Positions 1 through 12,420 of a stretch of 64,000 nt of DNA are shown in pieces. Every line of letters begins with the position of its first letter. Within the stretch, counting starts at the first letter, position 1. The notes beneath the pieces were generated by a model that had not been told where the DNA came from, made no database searches, and saw only the letters and a program-made list of their open reading frames with translations. This DNA is from Chinchilla lanigera (Eukaryota; Chordata; Mammalia; Rodentia; Chinchillidae), in contig NW_004955469.1 in the NCBI RefSeq assembly GCF_000276665.1, forward strand, positions 12,444,142 through 12,508,141. Direction: 5' to 3'. The translations under genes and the position numbers were made by a program.

Positions 1-2494
1 ACCACACCCCAAGTCTCACAAATCCTTCTGTTAGCAAGAGTGGAGAGACCGTCTTCTAGCAATGAGACCTGATCACTCATATTTCTAGGGGTGAGAAGAA
101 GGACCAGTTACTGGGATAGAGGAACACTAGGGGATTTTCCTTTTCATTTAGCACATAATTTGCATTGAGGGAGCCCCTTGGAACAGCAGTGCCTTAGGGA
201 CTCCTCTGTCCCCTGAAGATAAGGTTGGGAACCATTTATCATCCTCTTTATTTCACGTTTGGATTTTTCATTCCCCTCTCTTTCTTCTCCCTGTTGCTCT
301 GGCCTTTTGGTGCTACTTCATTTTTCCTGTGCTCCTCTTCTTGTTCTCTTCCTCTTCTTTGTCTTCCTCCATTATCACTAGCAAATTCAAGGCTGATGGT
401 AGAACTACCACCCAGAGCAGGCAGGTGACTCATCCAAGGTCACACCAACACCTTGTACTGAGTTCTTACAGGGTACCAGGCACCCTGTTGCCTTGGAATT
501 GTCATGCCATCTCTGGCTGGGAATTTGCTTATTCCCACCAGGAACAAGCGTCCTGTAGACAGCATGGAAGAGGCACCATAAAGAAGATTTCCAGAGGCCA
601 CCAGAGATACAGAGAGAATACACACTTACAGCGTTTCCAGTCAGTACCTTCTAAATGTAGGTTAGGCCTGAGTGATGAGAGAGACAAAGGGGAAAGTAGT
701 TGAAGCGGAAAACAAGCAAACAAACATGAAAGGTACAGTCGAGTGTGAACTTACTAACTTTTGAGCCTGCAAAGGGAGGGAAAATTCAAGATGAGGTTCC
801 ACAGTCGATTGTAATTGTGGAATCCATCCACTATGGCCTTTGGTCAATGAAGCTCAAACTCTGAGCACTCCCAGCAAGCAAACTTTGGCTCTCCACTGGG
901 GGAAACAAAGAGTGACTCATTTTAGAGCAGATCCCCAAATTTCTTCACAATTGTTCTTTGGTATAATTTCAGAGAAAGAACCAGCCTACGGTTGCAATTC
1001 TTTTAATTTATGGTCCTGGTTCAATTGACTGTCAGTCCCAGATAAGGAGAAGTAGCAAGGACGAAGCGAGCAGCAGAAAGGTGAGAGGCTCCAGTTGATC
1101 ACGATGCATTAGGCTCATGTATGGCCATGACAGCGTCCTGACGCTTGGTCATACACGGTTCTATGTGGGAACATGCGCTGTGTCACTTTGCTTTTCTGAG
1201 GGTATGGAGATCACACTGAAAAGCACTTGATGTCCCCCAGATGTGAACGTTCCATGGGGTTCAGTGGTTGTATAAAAATATGCATTTGATCACAAAAGCA
1301 GCTAATGGAGATCACTAACATTCCTTAGCTTAAAATAAGACAGCTGCACAGAGTCCAGGAGCACAGGTATCCTCTGCCCCGGCAGCTGTGTGCTAGAGAG
1401 TTATATCAGGACACAGGAGGCTTCTCTTTGGGTAGAGCTTATATTAGCAGAGCTGGGACATTTATTAAGTAAAGGAACCCGCTTGCTGCTTGAACCATGA
1501 AGCTGCTCCTCATTAGATGCGTGGCCTTGGTTCAAAGCAGCGCCTGATCTGCTGAGCTGCCCCCAAGAACTCTGGCATGGGGTGAGGGGTGGAGATCTGA
1601 TGGAGAGCCAAAGTTGTATAAGCCTCCTAGGCCACGGAGAATTCTTGGTAAAGAGTCTTTAAAGGAATCATTAAATTCTCTAATGTTAGGATGAAGACCC
1701 ACCCCCTCCTCCCGCCAACAAAAGCCAGCCCTTCAGTTTCTGGAGAAGGGGTACTCGGAGAAGTCAGAGAACTCACCACGGAAGGGAGGGCGGCAGCGGC
1801 TGGAGTGCCTCACCTTTGTCAAGATAACTCTCAGGAAACCTCGAGCAAGTTCTTGCTGCTCAGCAAGGCCTTTGATCTTGAGTAGAAGGGAAATTAGAAC
1901 AATTCAGACAGATGTCCAGCTCCATGACAGAAACAATGAGTGTTCATGACTCACAGAGGCTCCAGCGATGGAGACTAGGGGGCAAACCTCCTTCCTCCTT
2001 GGAGCAGAAAGATCTGGGCCTGGCCTTACCACACACAGCACCCTGTCCCAAGGGACTGGCAGAGCTGGACTGCCCAACTAGAAAGTGCCAGTGGGACCTG
2101 AGTGCTTCATTTATCCATGATGCGTTGCGAGTCCACATCAGCAAAGAAACAGCCTCTTGATCCCAAAGTAGATCTCATTTGAATGGTTGACTCCCGTTGG
2201 CTGCTAGCTGTGGCTGTTCGGTATGGGGGGGGGGTCCCCCACAAAAGAGAGTTCCCTGAATGCCAAGGACACAAAGCCACGTGGGCAGCTGTGTTTGAAG
2301 GGGCTGCAGTCTTCTGGACTGAAATTCTGCCCCTCGACCTTCACCTCCTCCTCACCATATTTTCTTCAGTTTACTTGCTGCCGACAACCTCAGAGCTCAG
2401 CCGTCCTCCTGGGTGCTCTTCCCATGCTGACCAGGCCCTGCTCCCTTCCTGAGCTCCTTTGGTTCCACCCCGTGGCACCTGATGAGACCTGCGT

Positions 2495-2590
2495 GTTTTT
2501 CTCCCTCGTGTCCTGCAGAGCTGAGTACCTTCTCTGCACACAGTAGGGGCTTAACAATGGCTTGTTGAATGAAAGAGCTAGAGTGAGAGC
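2495..2590 (+). repeat. L2/MIR-type fragment
   Basis: CTTCTCTGCACACAGTAGGG followed by GCTTAACAATGGCTTGTTGA and ATGAAAGAG matches the L2 3' end pattern (…CACATAGTAGG…TTGAATGAATGA). Confidence 0.55.
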
Positions 2591-2756
2591 ATTCCCTAGC
2601 AGGTACTGGGCCACTGGCAGGTGGGTCTTTCTTTTGCTGAACACTCCTAGCCTATGAATAAGGAAGGAACAGTGAATGCACTGACTGCTGAGGTTCGCGT
2701 AGTGCTGCCCAGTGCCTACCCCATGCTTTGCCTTGGTTCCAGTGTTCTCTGTGTAG

Positions 2757-2776
2757 GGTGACAGGGGGCGCTATGG
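2757..2776 (+). promoter_or_regulatory. CTCF-like motif
   Basis: GGTGACAGGGGGCGCTATGG contains the core CAGGGGGCGCTA. Confidence 0.4.
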
Positions 2777-5251
2777 GGAGGAGCTGACCAGGTGGGATGA
2801 CACTGTCTTTCTAGAAGCTCACGTCCAAACGCCTACGATGTGCAGCACCCGGAGCCCAGCAGCTGCACACAGCAGTAGGAACAGAGAGACCAGGCCTGTG
2901 TGCAAAGAAACAAACAAAGCCGCCTGTCTTCAGGGTTTCTCTGTTTCCCACAGGAACACTGCTAAAAACTCAGCTTCAAACTCAAGGTGACCTCTCAGCC
3001 CCACATCTGGAGACCATTCCACGTCCAGCTCACACCTCTGGGCAGAGCATACACATTTTATTGTGCTCCACCCTCCCTTGGCTGGTGCGGCCCCCTCCCA
3101 CCGCTCCAGGTCAGGAGAGAGGCAGGCACACTGGCTCCCCGGAACTCACAGGCTCCTCACTCCGTCCTCTGCCATGCGAAGCCAGGCATTTCCACAGCAA
3201 AGAGTCAGAAACAGCCGGAAAGGACCAGGCCCGCAGGTGCAGAGGGAGGGGCAGAGAATGGCTGCAAATGCTTCGGCAGGGCCTGTTTCCATTCAGATGT
3301 TTTTAGCCATAAAGCAGGGGACTGCAGAGCAAGAAGTGGGCCAGTTACTAGTGACAAGGCCTGCGAAGCACATTAGGCTGGAGCTCAGACAGTGACTCAG
3401 AACTTGCTTGGAATGCTGATCCCCACCTAACGGCCCACGGTCTTGGGATGGGGTGCAAGCCTGGGAAGGTGGGTGCGCAGCCCAATAGATTGGTGCTGAG
3501 GAGGCTGCCCTGAGTGTGCAAAGGCAAGCACACTCCAACTTCCTAAACCCACATGCTGCTGTGGAATCACCCCATTCTCTTTAACACTGTTTTCCCTGAT
3601 ATTTTCGTGACTGAACCAACATACTAGTACACAGCATGGAAACAAAGAGAAAAATCACATTCCCAATAAAACAATAAAGCACGACCAGTGATGTAGACAT
3701 GATGACATTTTCAGCTTGGGACTGCACAATCTGTGTGCCGTCCCACACACAAGCTTTTATAGACCCAGCTCGGTTCTTCTCCGAGGTCTTCCCTTGGTGT
3801 TGAACCTGATTTTAATACCAATTTTCAACCAGATCTATTAGGGAATCGGGAGGATTTTGGTTTTGTATCTTGGCCAGGAATCCTTGATCCCAAAAGTCCT
3901 GTGAGAAGACGTGGTGAGGAATGGCATCAACTACACACCGTCATGGTGGAGAGACCTTTGATTCTAACTGGTGCCACCTGGGCACTCAGTGTATGCAGGC
4001 CCTGTGACTCACAGCAACTGTTCTCATTTGTTTCAGCTACATAGGGACACAGGGCACACATAGCTCCTGGTGAAGAGGCCGTACTGAGCCTCACACGAAG
4101 ACAGGGTTACACCGTGCAGGGGACGTACTGAAGAGGAGGCCCGTGGAATGAGACCTGGGGCTGAGGGACAGCCCATGCAGGAGGTGGCAGTGAGGAGGTG
4201 GGCAGGCTTTGGTAGACGCAAAAGGGACACAGAGCAGTGCAGGGGACAGCACCTGCAAGGAAAGATATGGCAGTGTGACAGGTAAAGCATGCCTGGGAAA
4301 TGCAAAGGGCCTGGTGTCCTAGAGCATGGCGTGGCTGTGGCCATAGGCAGGGAGGACAGCTGCCCCAGAAGTGCTTGAAGTATAAGCAGGACACAGTCCA
4401 GGGAAGGCCCAAAGTGAGGGAATAAAAAAACTATTCAGAGTATTTTGAATGTGAATTGGTTCCTAACTTTTATAAATTAAGAGATTTCATAAACAATGCT
4501 GAGTTCTTGCATCTCATGAAAGTCGAAAATTCTGCCAATTTGGAATCTTTGCTCCCTTCGCTATGGCTGGGTGGTACCCACCCCTAGGCGGGACAATCAT
4601 TCTCCAATCTGTCCCATTCCTCACCACTCCCTACTGTAGCCCTTTGTCGACTCATCCCAGGTCCCTCCTTCCCAAATCAGCCTGCCCTTCAAGGTCTGTG
4701 AGCTCACGAGGAATTGTAGCCAGGTTGTTTAGGAAAGTGTGCGGATGGCTGAGGGGAAGTCTGTAGGTTGGAGTCGATGAGGTTGGGGAGAAGGGGTTCC
4801 TGGAGCGTCCTTAAAGAGGGAGGGCTGTGCAGAAGGCAGAGTAGGAGCAGGGAAGCTAGGGCTGAGAGGGAGGCACTGCAGAAGTGTGATTGGCTCTGAC
4901 AGTAGCTTGAGTGAGAGGTCTGAGAGAAGGGAGGGGCGAACTGAACTCCTGGATTTCCAGGCTAGGGTTCAGAGACAAAGGTGGAACAATTCAATCAGGC
5001 AGATGTGGGAGGCAGATCTGGGCTTGGGGACAGGATGGTCAACCCTGCTGAGGTGTGGAATTTGATGTCCTGAGTGGGTACAGCCCTGTGCAAACCCGTG
5101 AGTGGTCTGGGCTTCAGCATGGCTAAGGACCAGGTGCAGACACCAGTCAGGGACAGTGCAGTCAAGAGGTGCTGCTGAAGGAGGTAGAAGGAAGATAAGC
5201 TTCCTCCTGCTCCCTGGTAAGCTCAGCTCCCACACTGAGAGAGTCGCATTG

Positions 5252-5346
5252 ACTTTCTTTCTTTTTTGGGAGGATACCGGGAATTGAACCCAGGACCTCA
5301 TGCTTGCCAGGCAGGCATTGCATCAATGAGCTATATCCCCAGCCTC
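5252..5346 (-). mobile_element. ID-like tRNA-derived SINE, antisense
   Basis: The + strand reads a T-rich tail, then ATACCGGGAATTGAACCCAG, GCTTGCCAGGCAGGCATTGC and GAGCTATATCCCCAGCC. This is the reverse complement of the tRNA-like body with its A box (TAGCTCA) and B box (GGTTCAATTCC). Confidence 0.8.
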
Positions 5347-5462
5347 TTTCTCCCTTCTGTCCGTCCTTCCTTCTTCCTTCTTTCCTTCCTTCCTTCTTCC
5401 TTCCTTCTTCCTTCCTTCCTTCCTTCCTTCCTTCCTTCCTTCCTTCCTTCCTTCCTTCCTTC
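5347..5462 (+). repeat. (CCTT)n microsatellite, about 115 bp
   Basis: Imperfect at the left (CCTTCTTCC units) and pure CCTT units at the right up to the start of a B1 SINE. On the B1's own strand it is (AAGG)n and occupies the position of that element's A-rich tail. Confidence 0.95.
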
Positions 5463-5602
5463 TAGCTGAAACAAGGTCTCCCTCTGTAGTTCAGGCTGGT
5501 CTGGACTCACTATGTAGCCCAGGTTGGCCTGGATCTCTCAGTGATCCTCCTGTCTCAGCCTCCTGAGTGCTGGGATTACAGGCGTGCACCATGACGCCCA
5601 GC
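5463..5602 (-). mobile_element. B1-type SINE, antisense
   Basis: CAAGGTCTCCCTCTGTAGTT, CACTATGTAGCCCAGGTTGG, GTGATCCTCCTGTCTCAGCC and GGGATTACAGGCGTGCACCA are the antisense 7SL-derived B1 body, including the internal duplication (TGTAGTTCAGGCTGG / TGTAGCCCAGGTTGG). Confidence 0.88.
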
Positions 5603-5648
5603 ATCATGACTTGTGTGCCGAGGAGCCCTGCTGGAGTGGAGGCCTCGC

Positions 5649-5958
5649 TGCTGCTATTGGCTGAATGTCTGTGACCCCACAAATCCACACGTCACAATTC
5701 GAACCCTCAAGGGGATGGGGTTTGAGGTGGTATGTGGGGAGGTAATTAGATCCTGGGAAGCTTCTGGGAAGAGAATGTGTGCCTCATAAAAAAGTCACGG
5801 AAGAGCTCCCTCGCTGCGTCCTCCTTGTGAGGACACAGTGAGAAGATGCCGCATCTAATCCACAAAGCCAGCCCTCACCAGACTTCCAGAACTGGGAGGA
5901 ACAATGCCACCCAGTCTGTGGCATTTTTATTTTAGCCATCTGAACTAAAAGACCCACA
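5649..5958 (+). mobile_element. MLT1/MST-like MaLR LTR remnant
   Basis: Contains the ordered motifs of MaLR LTRs: GGCTGAATGTCTGTGACCCC, GGTAATTAGATCCTGGGA, GAGCTCCCTCGCTGCGTCC, GGACACAGTGAGAAGATG, CAGCCCTCACCAGAC and CAGTCTGTGGCATTTTTATT. No clean target duplication was found; ends are approximate. Confidence 0.7.
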
Positions 5959-7140
5959 CAGCTGGCACTTCTTTACCTGAAAAGATGTGTCCCCAAGAGG
6001 CCAAAGCAATGCTCACTGTTTCTCAGTGGGGCAAGGGGCAGTGGATGTGGGCCGGCCGGGCTAGGCTGCCTCTCTCTCTGCCTGAGTCACTTGGAAGAGT
6101 TTCATCTCTGCTGCTGTGGAGCAATTCTGGGAGACAAGGTGGAGTGGGTGGAGGCTGAGTCACAGGAGCCTCTGCAGCAGATGGTGGAGGACAGTGAGTC
6201 ACAGCTCCTCCTCTGAAGCAGAAGCAGATTAGCAACCTGCAGAGAATTTACACTATCCCTGGCCAGGTATGGGCTTGGCTTCTGTTGATATCTTCATGTA
6301 TGAGGCACTGATTGTCTGTATCGGCCACAGGACACTGTGAATGCAGATACTGGTCTTGGCTGTGTTCCTCAATGCATCTTTAGCATTGAATCCATGTAAA
6401 ACAAAAAACTGAATGAGCAAGAGAATGAACGGGCCCATTTGATGTTAAAATTTAACATAATGTGAAAATGTGTGTGTAACCTATTTATAGAAGCACATAT
6501 GATATTTTATATATGGAATAACTTTGGAAGAATAAAAATATATAAGAAACTACTAATAAAGCTTACTTCCTGGAGACAGAGACTAGAGACAGAAGTCTAG
6601 AATGATAGGAACACTTATTTTCATTTTATGTCTTTCTCCATTCTACCTTTACAATAGGATATCCACCCCTTCCCCTGTACATACACACTGAGTAACATAT
6701 CCTGAGCATATTTCTGTCTGCCTGTGTGGCCTTGATTTTGCAACCCACCTAGAGGTTTGGAGATGCGACGTGACCCACTCTTGGGTAATGCACAGCTCTG
6801 GCTTGCAGTGTAGCCGACTGGGATTCAGCTCTCAGCAGCGGATGGGGCAGGCAAGGCAGAGGTGAGGGCCGTGCTGAAAGAGGAGCCCAGGCAGATGGGA
6901 GATGCCATCAAGGCTGAGTGAAGGGAGCATCATCAGAGGTGGGCAGGGCCAAAGAGCTGTGGGATGGCTTACTGTGTGTGGTTGTCCCAGTGGCCAGAAT
7001 GGGACCTCCATAAAGAGGGGGACACTGTCTAGGAGGACGCCAGCGATGGATGTTGTCTCTGCACATTTAGAGCTACCCTGTCCCACCAGTCTCCCCTTCT
7101 GCAGGCTCCAGGAAGATCTAATGTCCCTTTAGGTCAAAGG
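5959..7140. other. Intergenic, no gene seen
   Basis: No recognisable exon. 6420-6660 is AT-rich and may be an old unidentified repeat. Confidence 0.5.
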
Positions 7141-7420
7141 GGCTTCAACTGAATTTACCCTGAAGCCGCGTATGCACTTTAAGTTTCTACATAGCAAACT
7201 GCAACCTAACTTAGTGTGTAAACAAATTGCAATCTAATTTAAGAATATTTTCGGTACAAATAGCTGAGCCTTAGCCAATCACAGCAGCCAAGGTTTAGTC
7301 AATTCCCTGCACCACACAGGAGAACTGGTGATTGTTCTATAGGAGCAGGTGGGGTTCTCAGTTTCTCTGATCCAGTTCTAGTCTTCGGCAGGTTCTAGGC
7401 ACCTGGTGCTCATTATTCTT
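7141..7420 (+). mobile_element. Possible LTR remnant
   Basis: Contains AACTGCAACCTAACTTAG and GCCTTAGCCAATCACAGCAG, a double CCAAT-box arrangement reminiscent of retroviral LTR promoters. Both ends are undefined and no target duplication is visible. Confidence 0.3.
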
Positions 7421-7867
7421 GCCTCTTGCCTTTGTGGTATCCATACTTTGCATCTTACCTGTGGGGCATCTCGGGCAGGGGAGAGCTTCCTGCCTGAACA
7501 TTTCCCCAGGCCCAGCATTATCAGACCTCAGCTCTGTAGCAGTGGGAGCCTTGGACTTAGTGCATTCCTTGCCTGCCAGGGAGCAGAAAGGGCTTCCACC
7601 CCTAATCCACTGACAGATGACTTTTGCTCCTATCTTTATCCCTGAGCAGTGCTTTCCCTGACACTTTGGTTTCCTGTCCTTCAGTGTCCTACAGCGCTTT
7701 TCTTGTGAAAGAGAAGCATCTGGGAAGTGAGGCTTTGAGCTTGTCCTTCAGTAGCAATGAATTAGCCAGGTTTCAAGCCCGCTGCCACCAACAGAAGGTC
7801 ATTGAACTTCTCTAGTCTTTCTCAAAAGCATCTGATAGAAGGTCACGGCACAAATTTGAGTGCTTCA

Positions 7868-8935
7868 TAGTTGAGTAATAGCAACAAAATTAAAATTAAA
7901 TTAAACAGAATAGTCTCTCCTTTTCAGTGGTACTGGAACAACTGGATATGCATATGTATAAAACAAATTTCAACTCATTCCTCACACTATATCTCCAAAT
8001 TAACTTAAGATGAATCATAGTCCCCTCTCCTCTCTCAAAAGATTAAATCTGTTAAGTTCATCTGTTAAATGAATGAAATTACAAGTCACAGACTTCGAAA
8101 GAATGTTTGATGAAGACTTTCTACACAGAATACATAAAGAACTCTCAAAATGCAGTGGTAAGAAGATCAAAAAGCTAACTTAAAATGGGCAAAAAATTTG
8201 ATGATATTTTACTAAAGAAATAAATGGATGACAAATAAACACTAGAAAATATGCTCAGTATCATTAGTGATTAGGTAAATGCAAGTCAAAGCCACTAGAG
8301 TGAAATATATATCAGACTGACCATGCAAACTTTCAGTGAAAACATGGAAGAAAGTGAAACTCTTGTACAGTGCTTGTGGGAATATAAAACAGAACAACCA
8401 CTTTTGAAAATAGTTCAACAGTTCCTTAAAATTTTAAAAATATATCTCCTGTGCAATTCACCCATCGCACATTAAGATATTTACCAAGAAAATGGAAACA
8501 CAGTTCCGTAAGAAAGACTGGAATAAAAATGTGCACAACACGTTAATGTATAATAAATACCCATAAACAGGGGAATGGAGAAACAAAGAGTATTCAGTAC
8601 TTAGCAAGAAAAAGAATGAATATGTGTGAATCTCAGAATAATTATGCTGAATGGAAGAAGCTAAATCATAGCTTCTTCCATACATAGACTATGTATTTCA
8701 CGGCTATATTTCTCTAAAATACTAGAAAATTCCAACCAATCTTTAGTGACAGAAATTAAATCAGTGTTTGCTCAGAGATGGAGACTGGGGAGGGCAGGAA
8801 GATGAAGTTACAAAGAAGAATGAAGAAATAGAAATGATGGCTATGTTCTCTTGACTGTGGTGATGGTTCCCATCCGTGCAGCTTATTTATTGTATGTCAG
8901 TGATATATCAATCGAGCTTTTTAAAAAGAACAAAT
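7868..8935 (+). mobile_element. Old L1, ORF2 3' end and 3' UTR
   Basis: Diverged ORF2-derived sequence (CAACTGGATATGCATATG..., ATGCAAGTCAAAGCC, GAACAACCACTTTTGAAAA) runs into a classic L1M 3' UTR: GACTGTGGTGATGGTTCCC, then TTATTGTATGTCAGTGATAT, ending near ATCGAGCTTTTTAAAAAG. It is heavily mutated and cannot code. Confidence 0.85.
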
Positions 8936-10450
8936 TAATTTTAAAAACGGTATACATAAAAACTAACATAGCTTTGCTTGAGAAGAATCTGAATGTTATC
9001 AGTCATCTCACTAAATGTAAATGGACTAAACTTGCTACTTTAATACAAATTGGATTGTATTCCAGAACAACATTCTATTCTAAGAAAGAACAACATTCTA
9101 TTATGGTTTTGACAAGCAACATTAAAAGTAAGGACTCTAAAAGGTAAAGGGTAGAAAAATTTTAAACATTAACAAAGAGAAATCTTATATAGCTATCATT
9201 ATACCAGAAGAAACAGACATAACCTAAATGCTTGTAAAGAGGAATTGACAAATTCATAATCATAACAAATTATTTTAGCACACTTCACAAATCTTAAAAA
9301 TGTTGGATTATGAATAAAATGTAAAAGATACGAAGATCACCAGTAACAAATTTGATTTAAATAAATACATGAAGAATCAATCAATCCCACATCTAGTTCT
9401 CTGAAGAGATGAATAAGAAAAGCCTATAGTAAGATACAAAGGAAAAAAGAATATGTAAACTATTTTAAAAACCCAAAAATACAAATATTTTAAAATATAA
9501 GAGAATTATAGGCAATTTTGTGTGAATAAATTTAAAGTTTTAAGACAGAATAGACAATACCCCAGAGAAAAATAAATAAAAGTAAAGCCTGAGCATACAT
9601 TTCAATACACTGGGTAATCACCAAAGAAAAGAAAAAAATTCTCACCAGATGGCTTACATGTCCCTCCTCCCCCATTAAAAATTGCAAGACTTTTAAACCT
9701 TTTTTTAAAAGAAAAACATCCCTACAGATGAGAAGTGCCCTAGAAATGAAAGGAGTTCCTTAACTTGTTTAATAACACTGCCAAAACTTGCCATCAAAAC
9801 AGGAAAACAAAAAGAGAGCACAGAAAATTATACTTAAATGTTGTTTATGAACATGCAGGCAAAAATTCTTGAGCAAAATATTAGATAAAGAAATTCATTA
9901 ATATGTAGAATTTGTGTGTGACTAAGGTTAGCCCAGAATTGTAAATAGGAATTAATGTTAGAGAATTACATAGTGTAATTCACCACACTGCCAGATAAGA
10001 AAGTATGTCATTTCAATAGGTACAGAAAAAGAACTCGCTATGATTTGTTATCCACTCATAATAAAAGTTATTGGCTACCTAAGAATAGAGGAATACTTCC
10101 TTAACCTAACTAATGACATCTATACCTAGCCCTAGTCAACTCTACACTGGGTACTGATACATAAGTGTTCTTGTAATCAGAGGTGAGAGGCAGATGGCAA
10201 GTCCTGGCCAGGGCAGTGAGATGAGAAAAATAAACAAAAGGATAAGGGATGGACAGGAAGAAAGTTTTCACTTTAACAGAAAACAAACTCTGTAATAGAA
10301 TCTCAGATTAAATATTAGGGTGTTTTCTTAATGTAAAAACAAGGTATTAATAACTATATATAAAATATTTAAATAATTTTTATTTACCAGGAACACTGAG
10401 TAGAAGAGACAAATTTTAAAAAGAGCTAAAACTTTCCCCAAATAGGGTAT
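8936..10450 (+). mobile_element. Old L1, 5' and middle part of ORF2
   Basis: AT-rich sequence with recognisable ORF2 blocks such as CACTAAATGTAAATGGACTA near 9010 and AATAGGTACAGAAAAAGAAC near 10014. The reading frame is destroyed. It precedes the ORF2 3' part at 10800-12140, suggesting one old insertion later broken up. Confidence 0.7.
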
Positions 10451-10799
10451 TACTTGGGTAAAGTCAACTGCTGTATCAAGCTTCAGTCACTGGTGTGGAA
10501 CAATGGAAGGTTTTTCTTGTCCATGTACTTGCTCAAAGTGATTCAAGTTGTTGATGCAGAGACTTAGGATCCTCTCCTCCCACCTCAAAGCTCCGTCCTC
10601 CCCACCCCAGTGCCTGAGGGTCCTCTGCACCCATCTGGTAAACGGGCTATGCAGAGAGGAGAACACAGTTGCTTTTCTGATCACACTCCATCAAGCCCCT
10701 GAGCTCTATGGTCACATGTGGACACCAGGAGAGCTGTGCTATTCAGCCCCTGGCTGTGCAGCTGTCTCTTTGTAAACCACAGGAGGGCTTTACTGACTT

Positions 10800-12140
10800 G
10801 TGCTGGACAACTACCCATTCTCTCACAAATGCCAAACAAAATGGGAGGTACATTTAAACTTGGAAATAAATCTAACAAAAGTTGTACAATACTTATCTGT
10901 ACATAATTTTTAAAAAGTTATTGAAAAACACAAAAGGAGATTGTCTTGGTTACTTTTCTCTCATTGCTGGGACAAAATACCTGACGCCCAAAATTAAGGA
11001 AGGAAAAGTTTATTTCACTTACAGTTTGTGGAGGTTTCAGTCCATACTTGGCAAGTTACAAGGCAGAGTGGCACATGGCAGAGGGCTACAGCTGATGGCG
11101 ACAGAACACAGCAAAGCAACCCGCACACACCAGGGCGGAATGGCCTCAAGCACCCTTCTCCTCTCCCTTACATATGCAAACTATCCACCCCAGGGCAGGT
11201 GCAGCTCTCACACCCATAATCAATCAAACTCTAAAAGCCTGCCCCATGGCCGCATGAGGCTTTGGGGGGACACCCAGACACGAACCATAACAGAGATAGA
11301 TATGCAAGGTGAAGAGAGGTACCGTGCTCCCAGGTGGAAGAGGTCAATATCCTAACAATCTTAATCATCCTTTAATTAGCCTGTATTTTCAATGGAATCC
11401 TAATAAAAATCCCATTTTTTTCATGGACCCTGAAAACCAATCACAGAATCTAACTGAATTGAACAATGGACTAAAAATTACCCAGGTGCTTGGGTCACAG
11501 GGGTGAAGTCTTCTGATCTGATAGCAAGTCTTCTCAGAGAACACTAATTACCAAAGTGCAGTGTTGGCACATAGATAGATCAATAGTCAAGTGAAAACTC
11601 AATATATTTCACAAGTGTCATCAAAAGTCAGTGTCAAAGGATAGAAATATTTGGTTATCTGAATGGAAAAAAATAAAATTTATTTCCTGCCATGTCAAAA
11701 AATAATTTCCAGAGGGATTAAAGACCCAAATGTGAAAAGCAGGACATTAAAAATGTGTTATAAGATAGTTTATGTCAAACGGAAACAGAAAAGGATTTTT
11801 TTAAACAAGGCCCAGAAAGCATAAACTTTAGAAAAAGATTGAGAATTTTGATTACCTTGAGATAAACCACCAAAGTCAAAGCAAAACATAAGCTACCTAT
11901 TGAGAGAAAATATTTATAGTACATAAGACTTAGAAAAAGAAAAGAGCTTCCCCAAATAATTAAGAACAAATAACTACCCAAATAAAAGATACAACTGGAA
12001 GAGGGAATCCAAATTGCAAATACAGCTTGTTTGTGTTCAGACAGATGCAAATTTGAGAGCATAATGAAATACTTACTGCCATGACCAGACTGGCAAAAAT
12101 GTTAAATTCTGACAAATACCAAGTGTGAGTGAGGGTGCAA
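10800..12140 (+). mobile_element. Old L1 ORF2 3' half, split by a MaLR LTR
   Basis: ORF2-like sequence runs 10830-10941 (GGAAATAAATCTAACAAAAG) and resumes at 11298 (AATATCCTAACAATCTTAAT, AATGGAATCCTAATAAAAAT). It continues to about 12140 (AATACTTACTGCCATGACCA). The LTR at 10942-11292 lies between. There are many stops and indels. Confidence 0.7.
10942..11292 (-). mobile_element. MaLR-type solo LTR, 351 bp, with perfect 5-bp target duplication
   Basis: Bounded by TG and CA with GAGAT on both sides (10937-10941, 11293-11297). Reading the + strand gives TGTCTTGGTTACTT ... CGAACCATAACA, which resembles the reverse complement of rodent/primate MaLR LTRs (start motif ...CAAGACA; AC-AGTTTGTGG region). 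ERVL-MaLR elements make 5-bp duplications. It interrupts an old L1 ORF2 that continues on both sides. Confidence 0.78.
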
Positions 12141-12291
12141 TTTTTTTTTTTTTTTTTTTCTTTTTGAGACAGGGTTTCACTATGCAGTTCAGGTTGTCCT
12201 TGAACTCACTTTATAGCCCAGGCTAGCAGCAATCCTCCTGCCTCAGCCTCCCAAGTGCTGGGGTTAGAGGCATGCACCACCAGGCCCAGCC
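12141..12291 (-). mobile_element. B1-type SINE, antisense
   Basis: A 19-bp T run, then GAGACAGGGTTTCACTATGC, the duplicated AGTTCAGGTTGTCC / AGCCCAGGCTAG module, CTCAGCCTCCCAAGTGCTGG and a GCATGCACCACCAGG end. Confidence 0.88.
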
Positions 12292-12321
12292 AGAGGCTGT
12301 GAAAGAAAGACTATTTAAACA

Positions 12322-12420
12322 GATGTGGCTCACACCTATAATCCCAGCAGAAGGATCGCAAATTTAAACCCAGACTGGGCAATTTAGTGACTTAGCAGTA
12401 GGACCCTGTCTCAAAAAAAA
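12322..12420 (+). mobile_element. B1-type SINE, sense, diverged
   Basis: GATGTGGCTCACACCTATAA, TCCCAGCAGAAGG, AGACTGGGCAATTTAG and AGGACCCTGTCTC with a short A-tail. The body is shortened compared with a full element. Confidence 0.7.

Larger units (their letters stand above)
1..5251. other. Intergenic, no gene seen
   Basis: Mixed, moderately GC-rich sequence with short open frames lacking family resemblance or splice structure. An L2-like remnant near 2.5 kb and a CTCF-like motif at 2.76 kb are the only items recognised. Confidence 0.6.

Noticed and set aside
10882..11355. 157-codon open frame, + strand
   Set aside because: It runs across the MaLR LTR and both its L1 flanks, so it is a chance fusion of repeat sequence.
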